From assembly GCF_000734965.1 (NCBI RefSeq), contig NZ_JMTB01000049.1:1-50134 (forward strand): 50,134 nt of DNA, in the 5' to 3' direction. Each line of letters starts with the position of its first letter. Within the stretch, counting starts at the first letter, position 1. The stretch comes from Trabulsiella guamensis ATCC 49490. GTDB taxonomy: Bacteria; Pseudomonadota; Gammaproteobacteria; Enterobacterales; Enterobacteriaceae. Made by a program: the position numbers and the translations under genes. Below the pieces are notes generated by a model, which was not told the origin of the DNA, ran no database searches, and worked only from the letters and a program-made list of their open reading frames with translations. Shown one piece after another: positions 30,586 through 45,800 of this stretch.

Positions 30586-32061
30586 ATGACCAGTCAATAC
30601 TTACGCATCTTTCAGCAACCTAAATCGGCTATTCTGCTGATTCTCGGCTTTGCTTCCGGGCTACCGCTGGCGCTGACATCCGGCACTCTGCAGGCCTGGA
30701 TGACCGTCGAAAATATCGATCTGAAAACCATCGGCTTCTTTTCCCTCGTCGGGCAGGCCTACGTCTTTAAATTCCTGTGGTCACCGGTGATGGATCGCTA
30801 TACGCCATCATTTCTCGGTCGTCGTCGTGGCTGGTTGTTGACCACTCAGGTTTTACTGCTGGTGTCCATTGCGGGTATGGGCTTCCTCGAACCGACGTCG
30901 CAGTTGCGCTGGATGGCGGCACTGGCGGTAGTGATTGCCTTCTGCTCTGCGTCACAGGATATCGTCTTTGACGCCTGGAAAACCGACGTGCTGCCGCCCG
31001 AAGAACGTGGCGCTGGCGCGGCGATAAGCGTGCTGGGTTACCGCCTTGGCATGCTGGTCTCCGGCGGTCTGGCACTCTGGCTGGCGGACAAGTGGCTCGG
31101 CTGGCAGGGAATGTACTGGCTGATGGCGGCGCTGCTCATTCCCTGCATCATCGCTACGATTCTGGCGCCAGAACCCAGCGATGTGATCCCGGTTCCCAGG
31201 ACGCTCGAACAGGCGGTCGTCGCTCCCCTGCGCGATTTCTTTGGCCGCAATAACGCGTGGATCATCCTGCTGCTGATTGTGATGTACAAGCTCGGTGATG
31301 CGTTTGCCATGAGTCTGACCACCACCTTTCTTATTCGTGGTGTCGGGTTTGATGCAGGCGAAGTGGGGATGGTCAATAAAACGCTGGGTCTGTTTGCCAC
31401 GATTATCGGCGCGTTGTATGGCGGTGTGCTGATGCAGCGGCTGACGCTGTTCCGCGCGCTACTTATTTTTGGCCTTTTGCAGGGTGTCTCTAACGCCGGT
31501 TACTGGCTGCTGTCAGTGACCGATAAGCATCTGATTTCCATGGCGGCGGCGGTCTTTTTTGAAAATCTGTGCGGCGGTATGGGGACTTCCGCTTTTGTCG
31601 CCCTGCTGATGACGCTGTGCAATAAATCCTTCTCAGCAACGCAGTTTGCGCTGTTGTCCGCGATTTCTGCCGTCGGTCGCGTGTACGTTGGTCCCATCGC
31701 CGGATGGTTTGTGGAAGCGCACGGCTGGCCAACCTTCTATCTCTTCTCTGTTGTGGCGGCGGTTCCGGGGCTTATCCTGCTACTGGTGTGCCGCCGTACG
31801 CTGGAATACACCCAGCAGACGGAGCACTTTCTGCCGCGCAGTCAGTTCAATCGCGGTTATCAGTTCGCGCTGTATATGCTGATGCTGGGCTGCCTGCTGC
31901 TGGCGCTGTGGTTAATCATGCTGACGTTGAACGCCCTTGACTTCACTGCCTTCGCCTTCCTGCCTGTCCTGCTGGAAATGGCCGCATTGATCGCTGTCGG
32001 CGGCATCGTGTTCGGTGGGGTGCTGGATTTCCTGGCATTGCGCAGGACGAGATACGCATAA
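30586..32061 (+). CDS. ampG: muropeptide permease AmpG
   Basis: A 491-residue inner-membrane transporter of the major facilitator superfamily, same length as E. coli AmpG, with about 14 membrane segments. It imports GlcNAc-1,6-anhydro-MurNAc peptides from the periplasm for cell-wall recycling and supplies the signal for AmpR-controlled beta-lactamase. Start MTSQYLRIFQQPKSAILLIL; landmarks GFASGLPLALTSGTLQAW and SASQDIVFDAWKTD are conserved. Second gene after yajG. No ampC or ampR is in the window. Confidence 0.97.
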   Translation: MTSQYLRIFQQPKSAILLILGFASGLPLALTSGTLQAWMTVENIDLKTIGFFSLVGQAYVFKFLWSPVMDRYTPSFLGRRRGWLLTTQVLLLVSIAGMGFLEPTSQLRWMAALAVVIAFCSASQDIVFDAWKTDVLPPEERGAGAAISVLGYRLGMLVSGGLALWLADKWLGWQGMYWLMAALLIPCIIATILAPEPSDVIPVPRTLEQAVVAPLRDFFGRNNAWIILLLIVMYKLGDAFAMSLTTTFLIRGVGFDAGEVGMVNKTLGLFATIIGALYGGVLMQRLTLFRALLIFGLLQGVSNAGYWLLSVTDKHLISMAAAVFFENLCGGMGTSAFVALLMTLCNKSFSATQFALLSAISAVGRVYVGPIAGWFVEAHGWPTFYLFSVVAAVPGLILLLVCRRTLEYTQQTEHFLPRSQFNRGYQFALYMLMLGCLLLALWLIMLTLNALDFTAFAFLPVLLEMAALIAVGGIVFGGVLDFLALRRTRYA

Positions 32062-36086
<4,025 letters not shown>

Positions 36087-36087
<1 letters not shown>

Positions 36088-36413
36088 TGAGTCATGCAAC
36101 CGATCACGGCGCTTCCCACGGTAGCGTAAAAACCTACATGACAGGATTCATCCTGTCGATCATCCTGACGGTCATTCCGTTCTGGATGGTGATGAACGGT
36201 ACGGCGTCCCACGGCGTCATTCTGGGCACCATTCTGGTGACCGCAGTGGTACAGATCCTGGTGCACCTGGTTTGCTTCCTGCATATGAACAGCAAGTCTG
36301 ATGAGGGCTGGAACCTGACCGCTTTCGTCTTCACTATACTGATCATTGCGATTGTGGTGATAGGTTCAATCTGGATTATGTGGAACCTCAACTACAACAT
36401 GATGGTTCGATAA
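36087..36413 (+). CDS. cyoD: cytochrome bo3 ubiquinol oxidase subunit IV
   Basis: A 108-residue subunit with three membrane helices (about 18-36, 46-66, 79-100), needed for assembly of CuB in subunit I. The start ATG at 36087 overlaps the cyoC stop by one base; the longer frame from 36006 lies inside cyoC. Followed 11 bp later by cyoE. Confidence 0.97.
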
Positions 36414-36424
36414 GAGCGGCGCGT

Positions 36425-37312
36425 ATGTTTAAGCAATACCTGCAAGTAACAAAACCTGGCATCATCTTTGGCAACCTGATCTCGGTGATCGGCGGTTTCC
36501 TGCTGGCCTCCAAAGGCAGCATTGATTACCCGTTGTTCGTCTGGACGCTGGTCGGGGTCTCTCTGGTGGTGGCTTCAGGTTGCGTGTTCAACAACTACAT
36601 CGACCGCGATATCGACAGGAAGATGGAAAGGACCAAGAATCGGGTGCTGGTAAAAGGCCTGATTTCTCCGAAGGTCTCGCTGGTGTACGCCACCTTGTTG
36701 GGTATTGCTGGCTTCATGCTGCTGTGGTTTGGCGCCAATCCTCTGGCCTGCTGGCTGGGGGTGATGGGGTTCGTGGTTTATGTCGGCGTTTACAGCCTGT
36801 ACATGAAACGCCACTCCGTCTACGGCACGCTGATTGGCTCTCTCTCCGGCGCAGCGCCGCCGGTGATTGGCTACTGCGCGGTTACCGGTGAATTCGACAG
36901 CGGCGCACTGATCCTGCTGGCGATTTTCAGCCTGTGGCAGATGCCTCATTCCTACGCCATCGCGATTTTCCGTTTCAAGGATTATCAGGCGGCGAACATC
37001 CCGGTACTGCCGGTCGTGAAAGGTATCTCTGTGGCGAAAAACCACATCACGGTCTATATCATCGCCTTTGCTGTGGCGACGCTGATGCTCTCTCTGGGCG
37101 GCTACGCCGGATATAAATATCTGGTTGTGGCGGCGGCAGTGAGCGTCTGGTGGCTTGGTATGGCGCTGCGTGGCTACAAGGTGGCCGATGACCGGGTCTG
37201 GGCACGAAAATTGTTCGTCTTTTCTATCGTAGCGATCACTTCGCTGTCGGTGATGATGTCCGTCGACTTTATGGTTCCGGATTCTCACAATCTGCTGACT
37301 TACGTCTGGTAA
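36425..37312 (+). CDS. cyoE: protohaem IX farnesyltransferase (haem O synthase)
   Basis: A 295-residue, polytopic UbiA-type prenyltransferase that converts haem B to haem O for the bo3 oxidase using farnesyl diphosphate. The prenyl-diphosphate/Mg motif is [18 protein letters not shown] (about residues 56-73), with the second conserved loop [17 protein letters not shown] (about 118-134). E. coli CyoE starts with an extra Met; here ATG 36425 fits. Ends the cyo operon before a strong terminator. Its substrate farnesyl diphosphate is made by ispA, also in this window. Confidence 0.97.
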   Translation: MFKQYLQVTKPGIIFGNLISVIGGFLLASKGSIDYPLFVWTLVGVSLVVASGCVFNNYIDRDIDRKMERTKNRVLVKGLISPKVSLVYATLLGIAGFMLLWFGANPLACWLGVMGFVVYVGVYSLYMKRHSVYGTLIGSLSGAAPPVIGYCAVTGEFDSGALILLAIFSLWQMPHSYAIAIFRFKDYQAANIPVLPVVKGISVAKNHITVYIIAFAVATLMLSLGGYAGYKYLVVAAAVSVWWLGMALRGYKVADDRVWARKLFVFSIVAITSLSVMMSVDFMVPDSHNLLTYVW

Positions 37313-37327
37313 GCGGCAAGACAGTTT

Positions 37328-37353
37328 AAAAAGGGTGCTGCGGCACCCTTTTT
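37328..37353 (+). terminator. intrinsic terminator of the cyo operon
   Basis: Perfect 11-bp stem AAAAAGGGTGC/GCACCCTTTTT with loop TGCG, 15 bp after cyoE. Confidence 0.9.
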
Positions 37354-37428
37354 CATGCGCGTTATCAAATTTCCCCGAGCGACACTCTGAAATATTGATG
37401 GGGTTAATATTTGTTCACTAAGGCTTTG

Positions 37429-37457
37429 TTTACCCCGCCCTCTCCCCGCTTTACACT
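37429..37457 (+). promoter_or_regulatory. sigma-70 promoter of yajR
   Basis: -35 TTTACC and -10 TACACT with a 17-bp spacer, about 27 bp before the yajR ATG. Confidence 0.6.
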
Positions 37458-37484
37458 ATGCGCAATTGAAACGCTGAGGTTGGA

Positions 37485-38849
37485 ATGAACGATTTTAAAA
37501 TGACGCCGGTCGAATTGCGCGCGACCTGGGGTTTAGGGACAGTTTTCTCAATGCGCATGCTTGGCATGTTCATGGTTCTGCCTGTTCTGACCACCTACGG
37601 CATGGCGCTCCAGGGGGCAAGTCAGGCGCTGATTGGTATCGCGATAGGCATCTATGGACTGATGCAGGCGATTTTCCAGATCCCCTTTGGCCTGCTTTCT
37701 GATCGTATTGGTCGCAAGCCGCTGATTGTTAGTGGGTTGCTGGTCTTTGCCTTCGGCAGTGTCATCGCCGCGTTGTCTCATTCCATCTGGGGCGTGATTC
37801 TCGGGCGAGCCCTGCAGGGTTCCGGCGCCATTGCCGCCGCAGTGATGGCGTTGTTATCTGACCTGACGCGCGAGCAGAACCGCACCAAAGCGATGGCTTT
37901 TATCGGCGTCAGTTTTGGCATTACCTTCGCCATCGCCATGGTGCTCGGCCCGATTATTACCAACGCGCTGGGCCTTCACGCCTTATTCTGGATGATTGTG
38001 GTGCTGGCATTCGTCGGCATTGCCCTCACACTGTGGGTCGTGCCAAACAGCAGCACCCATGTTCTGAACCGTGAATCAGGGATGGTAAAAGGTAGCTTCC
38101 GCAAGGTACTCGCCGAACCCAAACTGCTGAAGCTCAACTTCGGCATTATGTGTCTGCATATTCTGCTGATGTCGACGTTCGTTGCCCTGCCTGGCCAACT
38201 GGAAGCTGCCGGTTTTCCCGCTGCAGAACACTGGAAACTCTATCTGGTGACGATGCTGATTTCCTTTGTCTCCGTCGTGCCGTTTATCATTTATGCGGAA
38301 GTGAAACGCCGCATGAAACGCGTCTTTCTGATCTGCGTGGCGATCCTGCTGATCGCTGAAATCGTGCTGTGGGGCGCGGGCGATTATTTCTGGGAACTGG
38401 TGGCGGGCGTGCAGATCTTTTTCCTCGCCTTTAATCTGATGGAAGCGATGCTGCCGTCGCTCATCAGCAAAGAGTCTCCTGCCGGCTATAAAGGCACCGC
38501 GATGGGCGTCTACTCCACCAGCCAGTTCCTTGGTGTGGCCATCGGCGGTTCGCTGGGCGGCTGGCTTGATGGATTCTTTGATTCACAAACGGTGTTTTTA
38601 GTCGGCGCCCTGCTCGCCACGCTCTGGCTGCTGGTGGCTATGACAATGAGTGAACCGCCGTACGTCAGCAGTTTGCGGGTGGAAATTCCTGACGACGTAG
38701 ATGCCGATGAGTCGCTTCAGGCACGTTTACTGGCGACCCGGGGAGTCAGCGAAGCGCTGGTTGTGGCGAAAGAACGTACGGTATACGTGAAAATCGATAA
38801 CAAAGTGACAAATCGCTTCGAGGTCGAGCAGGCGATAAAACCGGCATAA
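37485..38849 (+). CDS. yajR: MFS transporter YajR
   Basis: A 454-residue major facilitator with 12 membrane helices and an extra cytoplasmic C-terminal domain (about 388-454, the ferredoxin-like YAM domain: RGVSEALVVAKERTVYVKID). The motif A loop is GLLSDRIGRKP. A drug/proton antiport role is inferred from the fold; the natural substrate is unknown. Same length as E. coli YajR. Convergent with yajQ through a shared terminator that overlaps its stop codon. Confidence 0.96.
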   Translation: MNDFKMTPVELRATWGLGTVFSMRMLGMFMVLPVLTTYGMALQGASQALIGIAIGIYGLMQAIFQIPFGLLSDRIGRKPLIVSGLLVFAFGSVIAALSHSIWGVILGRALQGSGAIAAAVMALLSDLTREQNRTKAMAFIGVSFGITFAIAMVLGPIITNALGLHALFWMIVVLAFVGIALTLWVVPNSSTHVLNRESGMVKGSFRKVLAEPKLLKLNFGIMCLHILLMSTFVALPGQLEAAGFPAAEHWKLYLVTMLISFVSVVPFIIYAEVKRRMKRVFLICVAILLIAEIVLWGAGDYFWELVAGVQIFFLAFNLMEAMLPSLISKESPAGYKGTAMGVYSTSQFLGVAIGGSLGGWLDGFFDSQTVFLVGALLATLWLLVAMTMSEPPYVSSLRVEIPDDVDADESLQARLLATRGVSEALVVAKERTVYVKIDNKVTNRFEVEQAIKPA

Positions 38850-38875
38850 AAAAAGCGGGGAAACCCGCTTTTTTT
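38849..38875. terminator. bidirectional terminator between yajR and yajQ
   Basis: Perfect 11-bp stem AAAAAAGCGGG/CCCGCTTTTTT with loop GAAA. It overlaps the yajR stop and lies next to the yajQ stop, ending in T runs in both directions. Confidence 0.9.
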
Positions 38876-38876
38876 A

Positions 38877-39368
38877 TTAATCACGAAAGTTTTTAAACTG
38901 GAACGGCTGACCGAGATTACCGCCGCGCACCAGCGCCATCACGGACTGCAGATCGTCGCGGGATTTGCCCGTCACACGAATCTCTTCGCCCTGAATTTGC
39001 GTCTGCACTTTCAGCTTACTGTCTTTAATCAGCTTAACGATTTTCTTCGCCACGGCGCTGTCAATGCCAGTTTTCAGTTTTGCTTCCACGGACCAGGTTT
39101 TGCCGCTGTGCAAAAACTCTTCCGGCACCTCAATGGAACTGCCTTCAATGCCGCGCTTGAGCAGTTTTGCGCGCAGGATATCAAGCAACTGGTTGACCTG
39201 GAAATCTGACTCGCTCAGTACCTTGATGGTCTGATTCTTTTCATTCAGTTCAATGGTCGCTTCCACGTTACGGAAATCGAAGCGGGTCTCCACCTCACGC
39301 ACGGCGTTTTCAACGCCATTACGTGCTTCCTGAATATCAACCTCAGAAACAATATCGAAAGATGGCAT
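38877..39368 (-). CDS. yajQ: YajQ family nucleotide-binding protein
   Basis: A 163-residue UPF0234-family cytoplasmic protein with two ferredoxin-like domains ([20 protein letters not shown], ending [16 protein letters not shown]). Relatives bind tRNA/nucleotides, and a Xanthomonas member binds cyclic di-GMP; the E. coli role is not established. Same length as E. coli YajQ. Divergent from panE with 145 bp between. Confidence 0.95.
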   Translation of the reverse strand: MPSFDIVSEVDIQEARNGVENAVREVETRFDFRNVEATIELNEKNQTIKVLSESDFQVNQLLDILRAKLLKRGIEGSSIEVPEEFLHSGKTWSVEAKLKTGIDSAVAKKIVKLIKDSKLKVQTQIQGEEIRVTGKSRDDLQSVMALVRGGNLGQPFQFKNFRD

Positions 39369-39513
39369 GTTTTACTCTCCCTCTCTTTTTGATGCGATGC
39401 ATAATACCTGCAACCTGAGATAACACAACCTGTTATGTCTGTGTCTGAAGGATAGCTGATAGCGCTATACTGACAGGAATAACGCCTGTGATCGCTGCAG
39501 GTGAGGAGGAAAA

Positions 39514-40428
39514 ATGAAGATTACCGTGCTGGGATGCGGTACCCTCGGGCAGCTCTGGCTGAATGCGTTGCATCGCCAGGGGCATGAAGTGCAGGGATGG
39601 CTACGCGTTCCACAACCGTGGTGCAGCGTAAACCTGCAGGAAGTCGACGGTAGCGTCTTCAATGAATTGCTGACGGCCAACGACCCCGAGTTTCTGGGAA
39701 ACAGCGACCTGTTACTGGTCACGCTCAAGGCCTGGCAGGTCTCAACGGCGGTGAAAAACCTCGCTGGCCAGTTGCCCGCCCGTTGCCCCATTCTGCTGCT
39801 GCACAACGGGATGGGAACGCTGGATGAACTGGGAACGGTTCAACAGCCACTGCTGACAGGCATGACCACGCACGCGGCACGCCGTGACGGCAATGTGATT
39901 GTGCATGTTGCCAACGGCATTACCCATATTGGTCCGGCCAACGCAGCAGCACGTGATTACAGCTTTCTGGCTGATATGCTTCAGGCCGCGTTACCGGATG
40001 TCGCCTGGCATAATGACATGGGTGCCTCCAGCTGGAAAAAACTGGCGGTTAACTGCGTGATTAATCCCTTGACCGTGATCTACGACTGCCCTAACGGATC
40101 GCTGGTGAACTATCCGCAGGAAGTGGCCGCCATTTGCCGCGAAGTGGCGGCAGTCATGCAGCGCGAAGGCCATCACGCCAGTCCGGACGACTTGCTGTTT
40201 TACGTCTGGCAGGTGGTAGAGAGCACAGCAGGAAATATCTCCTCAATGCTGCAGGACGTTCGTGCCCTGCGCCATACTGAAATAGACTATATCAATGGCT
40301 ATCTGCTCAAACGCGCGCGCGCCCATGGCATCAGCGTGCCGGAAAACGCCAGACTCTACGAACTGATTAAACGTAAGGAGAATGAATATGAGCGCGTCAG
40401 CACTGGTATGTCTCGCCCCTGGGAGTGA
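39514..40428 (+). CDS. panE: 2-dehydropantoate 2-reductase
   Basis: Reduces ketopantoate to pantoate with NADPH in pantothenate/CoA synthesis. Rossmann motif GCGTLGQLW (about 7-15); the catalytic lysine lies in [15 protein letters not shown] and the C-terminal substrate region is [11 protein letters not shown]. 304 residues, one more than E. coli PanE. GAGGAGG precedes the ATG. Its last 41 bp overlap yajL, so the two are translated from one message. Confidence 0.97.
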   Translation: MKITVLGCGTLGQLWLNALHRQGHEVQGWLRVPQPWCSVNLQEVDGSVFNELLTANDPEFLGNSDLLLVTLKAWQVSTAVKNLAGQLPARCPILLLHNGMGTLDELGTVQQPLLTGMTTHAARRDGNVIVHVANGITHIGPANAAARDYSFLADMLQAALPDVAWHNDMGASSWKKLAVNCVINPLTVIYDCPNGSLVNYPQEVAAICREVAAVMQREGHHASPDDLLFYVWQVVESTAGNISSMLQDVRALRHTEIDYINGYLLKRARAHGISVPENARLYELIKRKENEYERVSTGMSRPWE

Positions 40429-40978
40429 AGAAACCGAAGCGGTTACCACCATCGATCTGCTGGTGCGCGGTGGGATTGCCGTCACCACCGCCAGCGTCGC
40501 CAGCGATGGCAACCTGACGGTAACCTGCTCACGTGGCGTGAAGCTGCTGGCCGATGCGCCGTTGGTTCAGGTCGCTGACGGCGATTATGACGTGATTGTC
40601 CTGCCAGGCGGTCTGAAAGGGGCGGAAGCGTTCCGCGACAGTCCGCTGCTGGTGGAAACCGTCAGGCAGTTTCATCTCTCCGGGCGTATCGTCGCGGCAA
40701 TCTGCGCCGCTGCGGGTACCGTGCTGGTACCGCACGATCTCTTCCCCGTCGGCAATATGACGGGCTATCCCGGGCTTAAAGAGACCATTCCTGAAGATCA
40801 GTGGCAGGACAAACGTGTGGTCTGGGATCCACGGGTGAATCTGCTCACCAGCCAGGGGCCTGGGACAGCGATTGATTTTGCGCTGAAGATGATTGATCTG
40901 TTGGTCGGTCGCGAGAAGGCTCACGAGGTGGCGTCACAACTGGTGATGGCGGCGGGGATCTATAACTATTACGAGTAG
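40388..40978 (+). CDS. yajL: protein/nucleotide deglycase-chaperone YajL (DJ-1 family)
   Basis: A 196-residue DJ-1/PfpI-family protein close to human DJ-1. The reactive nucleophile Cys106 is present ([11 protein letters not shown]) with Glu15 (PGSEETEAV) beside it. It protects proteins against oxidative and glyoxal damage; the deglycase activity is debated. I chose ATG 40388 with AAGGAGA six or seven bases upstream; an ATG two codons earlier is possible. Overlaps panE by 41 bp; convergent with thiI across a REP element. Confidence 0.96.
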   Translation: MSASALVCLAPGSEETEAVTTIDLLVRGGIAVTTASVASDGNLTVTCSRGVKLLADAPLVQVADGDYDVIVLPGGLKGAEAFRDSPLLVETVRQFHLSGRIVAAICAAAGTVLVPHDLFPVGNMTGYPGLKETIPEDQWQDKRVVWDPRVNLLTSQGPGTAIDFALKMIDLLVGREKAHEVASQLVMAAGIYNYYE

Positions 40979-40984
40979 GTTTTA

Positions 40985-41053
40985 CCCGGCGGCGCTATGC
41001 TTGCCGGGCCTGCAACATCCGTTGGCCGGGTAAGGCGCAGCCGCCACCCGGCA
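40985..41053. repeat. REP/BIME element between yajL and thiI
   Basis: Two REP-type palindromes in opposite orientation: CCCGGCGGCGCTATGCTTGC-type at 40985-41010 and GGCCGGGTAAGGCGCAGCCG-type at 41024-41053. They sit between convergent gene ends, the usual place for such enterobacterial repeats. Confidence 0.9.
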
Positions 41054-41060
41054 CAACGAA

Positions 41061-42509
41061 CTACGGACGATATACTTTCACGTTGGTAAAACCCTGTTCA
41101 CGCAGGTACAGCGCCTGCAGGCGACTCATCACGCCACGCTCACACCACAACAGCCAGGTTTTGCTCTGATCGAGATTGCCGAACTGGGTGCTCAGCTTAT
41201 AGAACGGCAGCGATACCACATCAATGCCTTCCACTTTCAGCGGCTTGTCATCCTGCTCGTCGACAGAACGAATATCAAGGATCACGTCGTTCGCGCCAAA
41301 GTCGTTCACCGTTTCGACTTCGACCACATCCTGGCTGGTCTGCTGTGCGATCTCGCGGATATCGAGGTTGCTGGCTTCGGCAACCACAGTATCAAGGATG
41401 CTGAAGTCAAAATTGGCTTCTTCCGCTTCGATCTTCGCTTTTATTGCTTTCACTGTCGGGCTTTTTGAAATCACCCCGCAGTATTCCGGCATCGTGCGGG
41501 CAAAGTCTTCAGTGCCGATTTCACGTGCCAGGTTGATGATGTGCTCTTTATCGTAGGAAATCAGCGGTCGCAGGATCAGCGTGTCGGAGACGTTATCGAT
41601 AAGTCGCAGGTTGGTCAGCGTCTGGCTGGAGACCTGTCCCAGCGCTTCACCGGTCACCAGCGCCTGCACGCCATAACGCTCAGCCACTTTTGACGCCGCG
41701 CGGACCATCATACGTTTCAGCACGACGCCCATCTGGCCATCGTCGATTTTTTCGAGGATCTCGCCAACCACCGGCTCAAAATTGATCGCCACGAAACGCA
41801 CACGGTGCGAGCTGCCGAAGCGGTTCCACAGATAGTGCGCCACCTGACGAACACCAATTTCATGTGCCGCGCCGCCGAGATTAAAGAAGCAATAATGCAC
41901 GCGGCAACCGCGACGCATCAGCATATAACTGGAAACGCCAGAGTCGAAGCCGCCGGAAATCAGGGACAGGACATCTTCCTGAGTGCCGATAGGGAAACCA
42001 CCAATGCCTTCATAACGCCCTTTCACCAGCAGCAGACGGTCATCTTCGATTTCGAGATTGACCGTCACGTCCGGGTTCGTCAGCTTCACGCGCGCGGACT
42101 CAACATGCTGATTCAGACCGCCGCCGACATAACGTTCCACTTCAATAGAGCTAAACTCATGCTTACCGCGACGTTTTACTCGCACGCAAAAGGTTTTGTT
42201 TTCCAGCTTCCCACGCCAGGCGTCCAGCGTTTTCTCGAAGATATCGTGCATTGAGGTGAACGGCACATCTTCGACTTCAAGAATATGGTGAATACCTGGA
42301 ATGCGGGTCAGGGCGTCACGGATGGCGGGACGCTGGTTTTCGTCTTTCGCACGGACTTCAATGTGATCCCAGTGGCGGACGACAGCAAGTGTCTCGTCAT
42401 AGTGCTTCAGAACGTTACGAATATTCCCGGTTAACATTTTAATAAAGCGCAAACGCACAGATTGGCTTTTGATAGTGATTTCCGGGAACAATTTAATGAT
42501 AAACTTCAT
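41061..42509 (-). CDS. thiI: tRNA 4-thiouridine synthase / thiamine sulfur carrier ThiI
   Basis: A 482-residue enzyme with NFLD and THUMP domains (about 1-165), a PP-loop ATPase (SGGFDSG, about 183-189) and a C-terminal rhodanese domain with the catalytic Cys456 ([11 protein letters not shown]). The second redox cysteine is in [17 protein letters not shown] (near 344). It thiolates U8 of tRNA and passes sulfur to ThiS for thiamine thiazole. The start is ATG 42509 ([15 protein letters not shown]); a longer frame from 42551 lacks similarity. Divergent from xseB. Confidence 0.97.
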   Translation of the reverse strand: MKFIIKLFPEITIKSQSVRLRFIKMLTGNIRNVLKHYDETLAVVRHWDHIEVRAKDENQRPAIRDALTRIPGIHHILEVEDVPFTSMHDIFEKTLDAWRGKLENKTFCVRVKRRGKHEFSSIEVERYVGGGLNQHVESARVKLTNPDVTVNLEIEDDRLLLVKGRYEGIGGFPIGTQEDVLSLISGGFDSGVSSYMLMRRGCRVHYCFFNLGGAAHEIGVRQVAHYLWNRFGSSHRVRFVAINFEPVVGEILEKIDDGQMGVVLKRMMVRAASKVAERYGVQALVTGEALGQVSSQTLTNLRLIDNVSDTLILRPLISYDKEHIINLAREIGTEDFARTMPEYCGVISKSPTVKAIKAKIEAEEANFDFSILDTVVAEASNLDIREIAQQTSQDVVEVETVNDFGANDVILDIRSVDEQDDKPLKVEGIDVVSLPFYKLSTQFGNLDQSKTWLLWCERGVMSRLQALYLREQGFTNVKVYRP

Positions 42510-42704
42510 GGCGGTAATGGTTCGTTGGCAAACTCTGGGTTTGCATGACAAAAAATATTGCAGCCCATACCTGAAGCTGCATCCAGGCGCGGGAGTATAT
42601 CACCTTCGTCACCAACCTGCGCGTTACCATTATGCGTTATTTGCTTAGCGACCTGACTTCGTTACCATAGCGTGGTCGCCCTAAAACAGAGTCAAACATT
42701 CACT

Positions 42705-42947
42705 ATGCCAAAGAAAAATGAAGCCCCGGCCAGCTTTGAAACTGCGCTGAATGAGCTTGAGAAAATCGTCACTCGCCTGGAAAGCGGTGAGCTTCCGCTG
42801 GAAGAGGCGCTGAATGAATTTGAGCGCGGCGTCCAGCTGGCGCGTCAGGGGCAAAGTAAACTGCAACAGGCTGAGCAGCGTGTACAAATCCTGCTGGCGG
42901 AAAGCGAAGATGCCCCGCTGTCCCCTTTCACTCCGGATGCTGAGTAA
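42705..42947 (+). CDS. xseB: exodeoxyribonuclease VII small subunit
   Basis: An 80-residue helical subunit that joins XseA in the single-strand-specific exonuclease VII. The family core is [20 protein letters not shown] then [19 protein letters not shown] chose ATG 42705 (MPKKNEAP) as in E. coli. Its TAA overlaps the ispA ATG (TAATG), so translation is coupled; first gene of xseB-ispA-dxs. Confidence 0.97.
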   Translation: MPKKNEAPASFETALNELEKIVTRLESGELPLEEALNEFERGVQLARQGQSKLQQAEQRVQILLAESEDAPLSPFTPDAE

Positions 42948-43846
42948 TGGATTTTTCGCAACAACTTCAGGCGTGCGTGGTTCGGGCGAATGACGCCCTG
43001 CATCGTTTCATCGATCCGCAGCCGTTTCAGAACACTCCGCTGGTTGAAGCCATGCACTACGGTGCATTATTGGGAGGAAAGAGGTTGCGTCCATTCCTGG
43101 TGTACGCGACCGGCAATATGTTCGGCGTTAGCCTGGAAACCCTTGATGCCCCGGCAGCCGCGGTAGAATGTATTCACGCCTATTCGCTGATGCATGACGA
43201 TCTCCCGGCGATGGATGACGATGACTTACGCCGCGGGCAACCTACCTGTCATATTAAATTCGGCGAAGCGAACGCCATTCTGGCGGGTGACGCGCTGCAG
43301 ACGCTGGCGTTTTCTATACTCAGCGATGCACCAATGACCGACGTTGCTGATCGCGATCGTCTGGCGATGATTTCCGAACTGGCGCAGGCCAGTGGTGTGG
43401 CAGGTATGTGCGGTGGTCAGGCACTCGATCTCGCCGCTGAAGGTCAGCATGTGGATCTCGCCGCTCTGGAACGCATTCACCGTCATAAGACCGGCGCATT
43501 GATCCGCGCGGCGGTTCGCCTCGGGGCGCTGAGCGCTGGAGAACCGGGTCGTACCGCCCTGCCGATACTGGATCGATACGCGCAAAGCATCGGCCTGGCG
43601 TTCCAGGTTCAGGATGACATTCTTGATGTGGTGGGGGATACTGCCACGCTTGGGAAGCGCCAGGGCGCTGACCAGCAGCTCGGTAAGAGCACCTATCCCG
43701 CACTGCTGGGCCTTGAGCCGGCCCGTACGAAAGCCCGTGATTTGATTGAAGATGCCCGCCAGTCGCTGAATCAGCTGGCCGCCCAATCACTGGATACCAC
43801 GGCACTGGAAGCGCTAGCGGACTATATAATCCAGCGTGATAAATAA
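42947..43846 (+). CDS. ispA: farnesyl diphosphate synthase
   Basis: Condenses dimethylallyl and geranyl diphosphate with isopentenyl diphosphate to farnesyl diphosphate. The first aspartate-rich motif is HDDLPAMDDDDLRRG (about 84-98) and the second QVQDDILDVVGD (about 222-233). Length 299 equals E. coli IspA. Cytoplasmic; product feeds ubiquinone, undecaprenyl phosphate and haem O (cyoE). Coupled to xseB and followed by dxs after 25 bp. Confidence 0.98.
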   Translation: MDFSQQLQACVVRANDALHRFIDPQPFQNTPLVEAMHYGALLGGKRLRPFLVYATGNMFGVSLETLDAPAAAVECIHAYSLMHDDLPAMDDDDLRRGQPTCHIKFGEANAILAGDALQTLAFSILSDAPMTDVADRDRLAMISELAQASGVAGMCGGQALDLAAEGQHVDLAALERIHRHKTGALIRAAVRLGALSAGEPGRTALPILDRYAQSIGLAFQVQDDILDVVGDTATLGKRQGADQQLGKSTYPALLGLEPARTKARDLIEDARQSLNQLAAQSLDTTALEALADYIIQRDK

Positions 43847-43871
43847 ACACTAGAACCACGATGAGTTTCTG

Positions 43872-45734
43872 ATGAGCTTTGATATTGCCAAATACCCGAC
43901 GCTGGCGCTGGTGGACTCGACTCAAGAGCTGCGCCTGCTGCCGAAAGAGAGCCTGCCGAAACTGTGCGACGAACTGCGTCGTTACCTGCTCGACAGTGTA
44001 AGCCGTTCCAGCGGGCATTTTGCCTCCGGGCTTGGCACGGTGGAACTCACCGTGGCGTTGCATTATGTCTATAACACCCCGTTTGATCAGCTGGTGTGGG
44101 ATGTCGGGCATCAGGCATACCCGCACAAAATCCTGACCGGTCGCCGCGATCGCATCGGCACTATTCGTCAGAAAGGCGGTTTGCACCCGTTCCCGTGGCG
44201 GGGTGAGAGCGAGTACGACGTATTGAGCGTCGGTCACTCTTCAACCTCCATTTCTGCCGGCAGCGGCATCGCGATTGCGGCCGCGAAAGAAGGCAAACAG
44301 CGCCGGACGGTCTGCGTGATCGGCGATGGCGCCATCACCGCGGGTATGGCATTCGAGGCAATGAACCACGCCGGCGATATCAAACCGGATATGCTGGTGA
44401 TCCTAAACGACAATGAGATGTCGATTTCCGAAAACGTCGGCGCGCTGAACAACCACCTGGCGCAACTGCTCTCCGGCAAACTCTATTCCACCCTGCGCGA
44501 AGGCGGCAAAAAAGTCTTCTCTGGCGTACCGCCGATTAAAGAGCTGCTCAAACGCACCGAAGAACACATTAAAGGAATGGTGGTGCCGGGCACACTGTTT
44601 GAAGAACTGGGTTTTAATTACATCGGCCCGGTTGACGGACATGACGTGCTGGGACTGGTCAGTACCCTCAAAAACATGCGCGACCTGAAAGGCCCGCAGT
44701 TTTTGCACATCATGACCAAAAAAGGGCGCGGCTATGAGCCTGCCGAAAAAGACCCGATCACCTTCCATGCAGTGCCGAAATTTGACCATACCAGCGGTAA
44801 ATTACCGAAAAGCAGCGGCGGCCTGCCGAGTTATTCGAAAATTTTCGGCGACTGGTTGTGCGAAACCGCCGCCAAAGACGACAAATTAATGGCTATCACG
44901 CCCGCCATGCGTGAAGGCTCCGGGATGGTCGAATTTTCGAAGAAATACCCGGATCAGTATTTTGACGTGGCGATTGCCGAGCAACACGCGGTCACCTTCG
45001 CGGCGGGTCTGGCGATTGGTGGTTACAAGCCGGTAGTGGCGATTTACTCCACCTTCCTGCAACGCGCTTACGACCAGGTGATCCACGATGTGGCTATCCA
45101 GAAGTTGCCGGTGATGTTTGCTATTGATCGCGCGGGTATTGTCGGCGCAGACGGCCAGACGCACCAGGGCGCGTTTGATCTCTCTTTCCTGCGCTGCATT
45201 CCTGACATGGTGATCATGGCGCCGAGCGACGAAAACGAATGTCGCCAGATGCTCTATACCGGTTATCACTACAGCGACGGTCCGTGTGCTGTGCGTTATC
45301 CGCGTGGTAACGGCACCGGTGCTGAACTCCAGCCACTGGCGAAACTGCCTCTGGGTAAAGGCGTTATCAAGCGTGAAGGCGAAAAGCTCGCCATCCTCAG
45401 TTTCGGCACGCTGTTGCCGGAGGCGGCGGCGGTGGCTGAAAAACTGAACGCGACGCTGGTCGACATGCGCTTCGTTAAGCCACTGGATGAACAGCTGATT
45501 CTGGCGATGGCGGAGCAACATGAAGTGCTGGTCACGCTGGAAGAAAACGCTATTATGGGTGGTGCAGGTAGTGGCGTTAACGAAGTTCTGATGGCCCATC
45601 GTAAGCCCGTTCCGGTGCTGAATCTGGGTCTGCCGGATTTCTTTATTCCGCAAGGCACGCAAGAAGAAGCGCGCACGGAAATCGGCCTCGATGCCGCAGG
45701 GATTGAAACGAAAATCACCTCCTGGCTGGCATAA
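43872..45734 (+). CDS. dxs: 1-deoxy-D-xylulose-5-phosphate synthase
   Basis: A 620-residue thiamine-diphosphate enzyme that condenses pyruvate and glyceraldehyde 3-phosphate, the first step of the MEP isoprenoid pathway and a branch point to thiamine and pyridoxal. The ThDP motif begins [16 protein letters not shown] (about 152-167) and contains [12 protein letters not shown]; His49 (SGHFASGLG) and the glutamate in [11 protein letters not shown] (about 370) are in place. Third gene of xseB-ispA-dxs. Confidence 0.98.
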   Translation: MSFDIAKYPTLALVDSTQELRLLPKESLPKLCDELRRYLLDSVSRSSGHFASGLGTVELTVALHYVYNTPFDQLVWDVGHQAYPHKILTGRRDRIGTIRQKGGLHPFPWRGESEYDVLSVGHSSTSISAGSGIAIAAAKEGKQRRTVCVIGDGAITAGMAFEAMNHAGDIKPDMLVILNDNEMSISENVGALNNHLAQLLSGKLYSTLREGGKKVFSGVPPIKELLKRTEEHIKGMVVPGTLFEELGFNYIGPVDGHDVLGLVSTLKNMRDLKGPQFLHIMTKKGRGYEPAEKDPITFHAVPKFDHTSGKLPKSSGGLPSYSKIFGDWLCETAAKDDKLMAITPAMREGSGMVEFSKKYPDQYFDVAIAEQHAVTFAAGLAIGGYKPVVAIYSTFLQRAYDQVIHDVAIQKLPVMFAIDRAGIVGADGQTHQGAFDLSFLRCIPDMVIMAPSDENECRQMLYTGYHYSDGPCAVRYPRGNGTGAELQPLAKLPLGKGVIKREGEKLAILSFGTLLPEAAAVAEKLNATLVDMRFVKPLDEQLILAMAEQHEVLVTLEENAIMGGAGSGVNEVLMAHRKPVPVLNLGLPDFFIPQGTQEEARTEIGLDAAGIETKITSWLA

Positions 45735-45800
45735 TCCCTCCCCTTTCCGCTCCTGCTATGCTTAACGGTACAATTTTGAGCCACCAGCAGGAGTGGAACC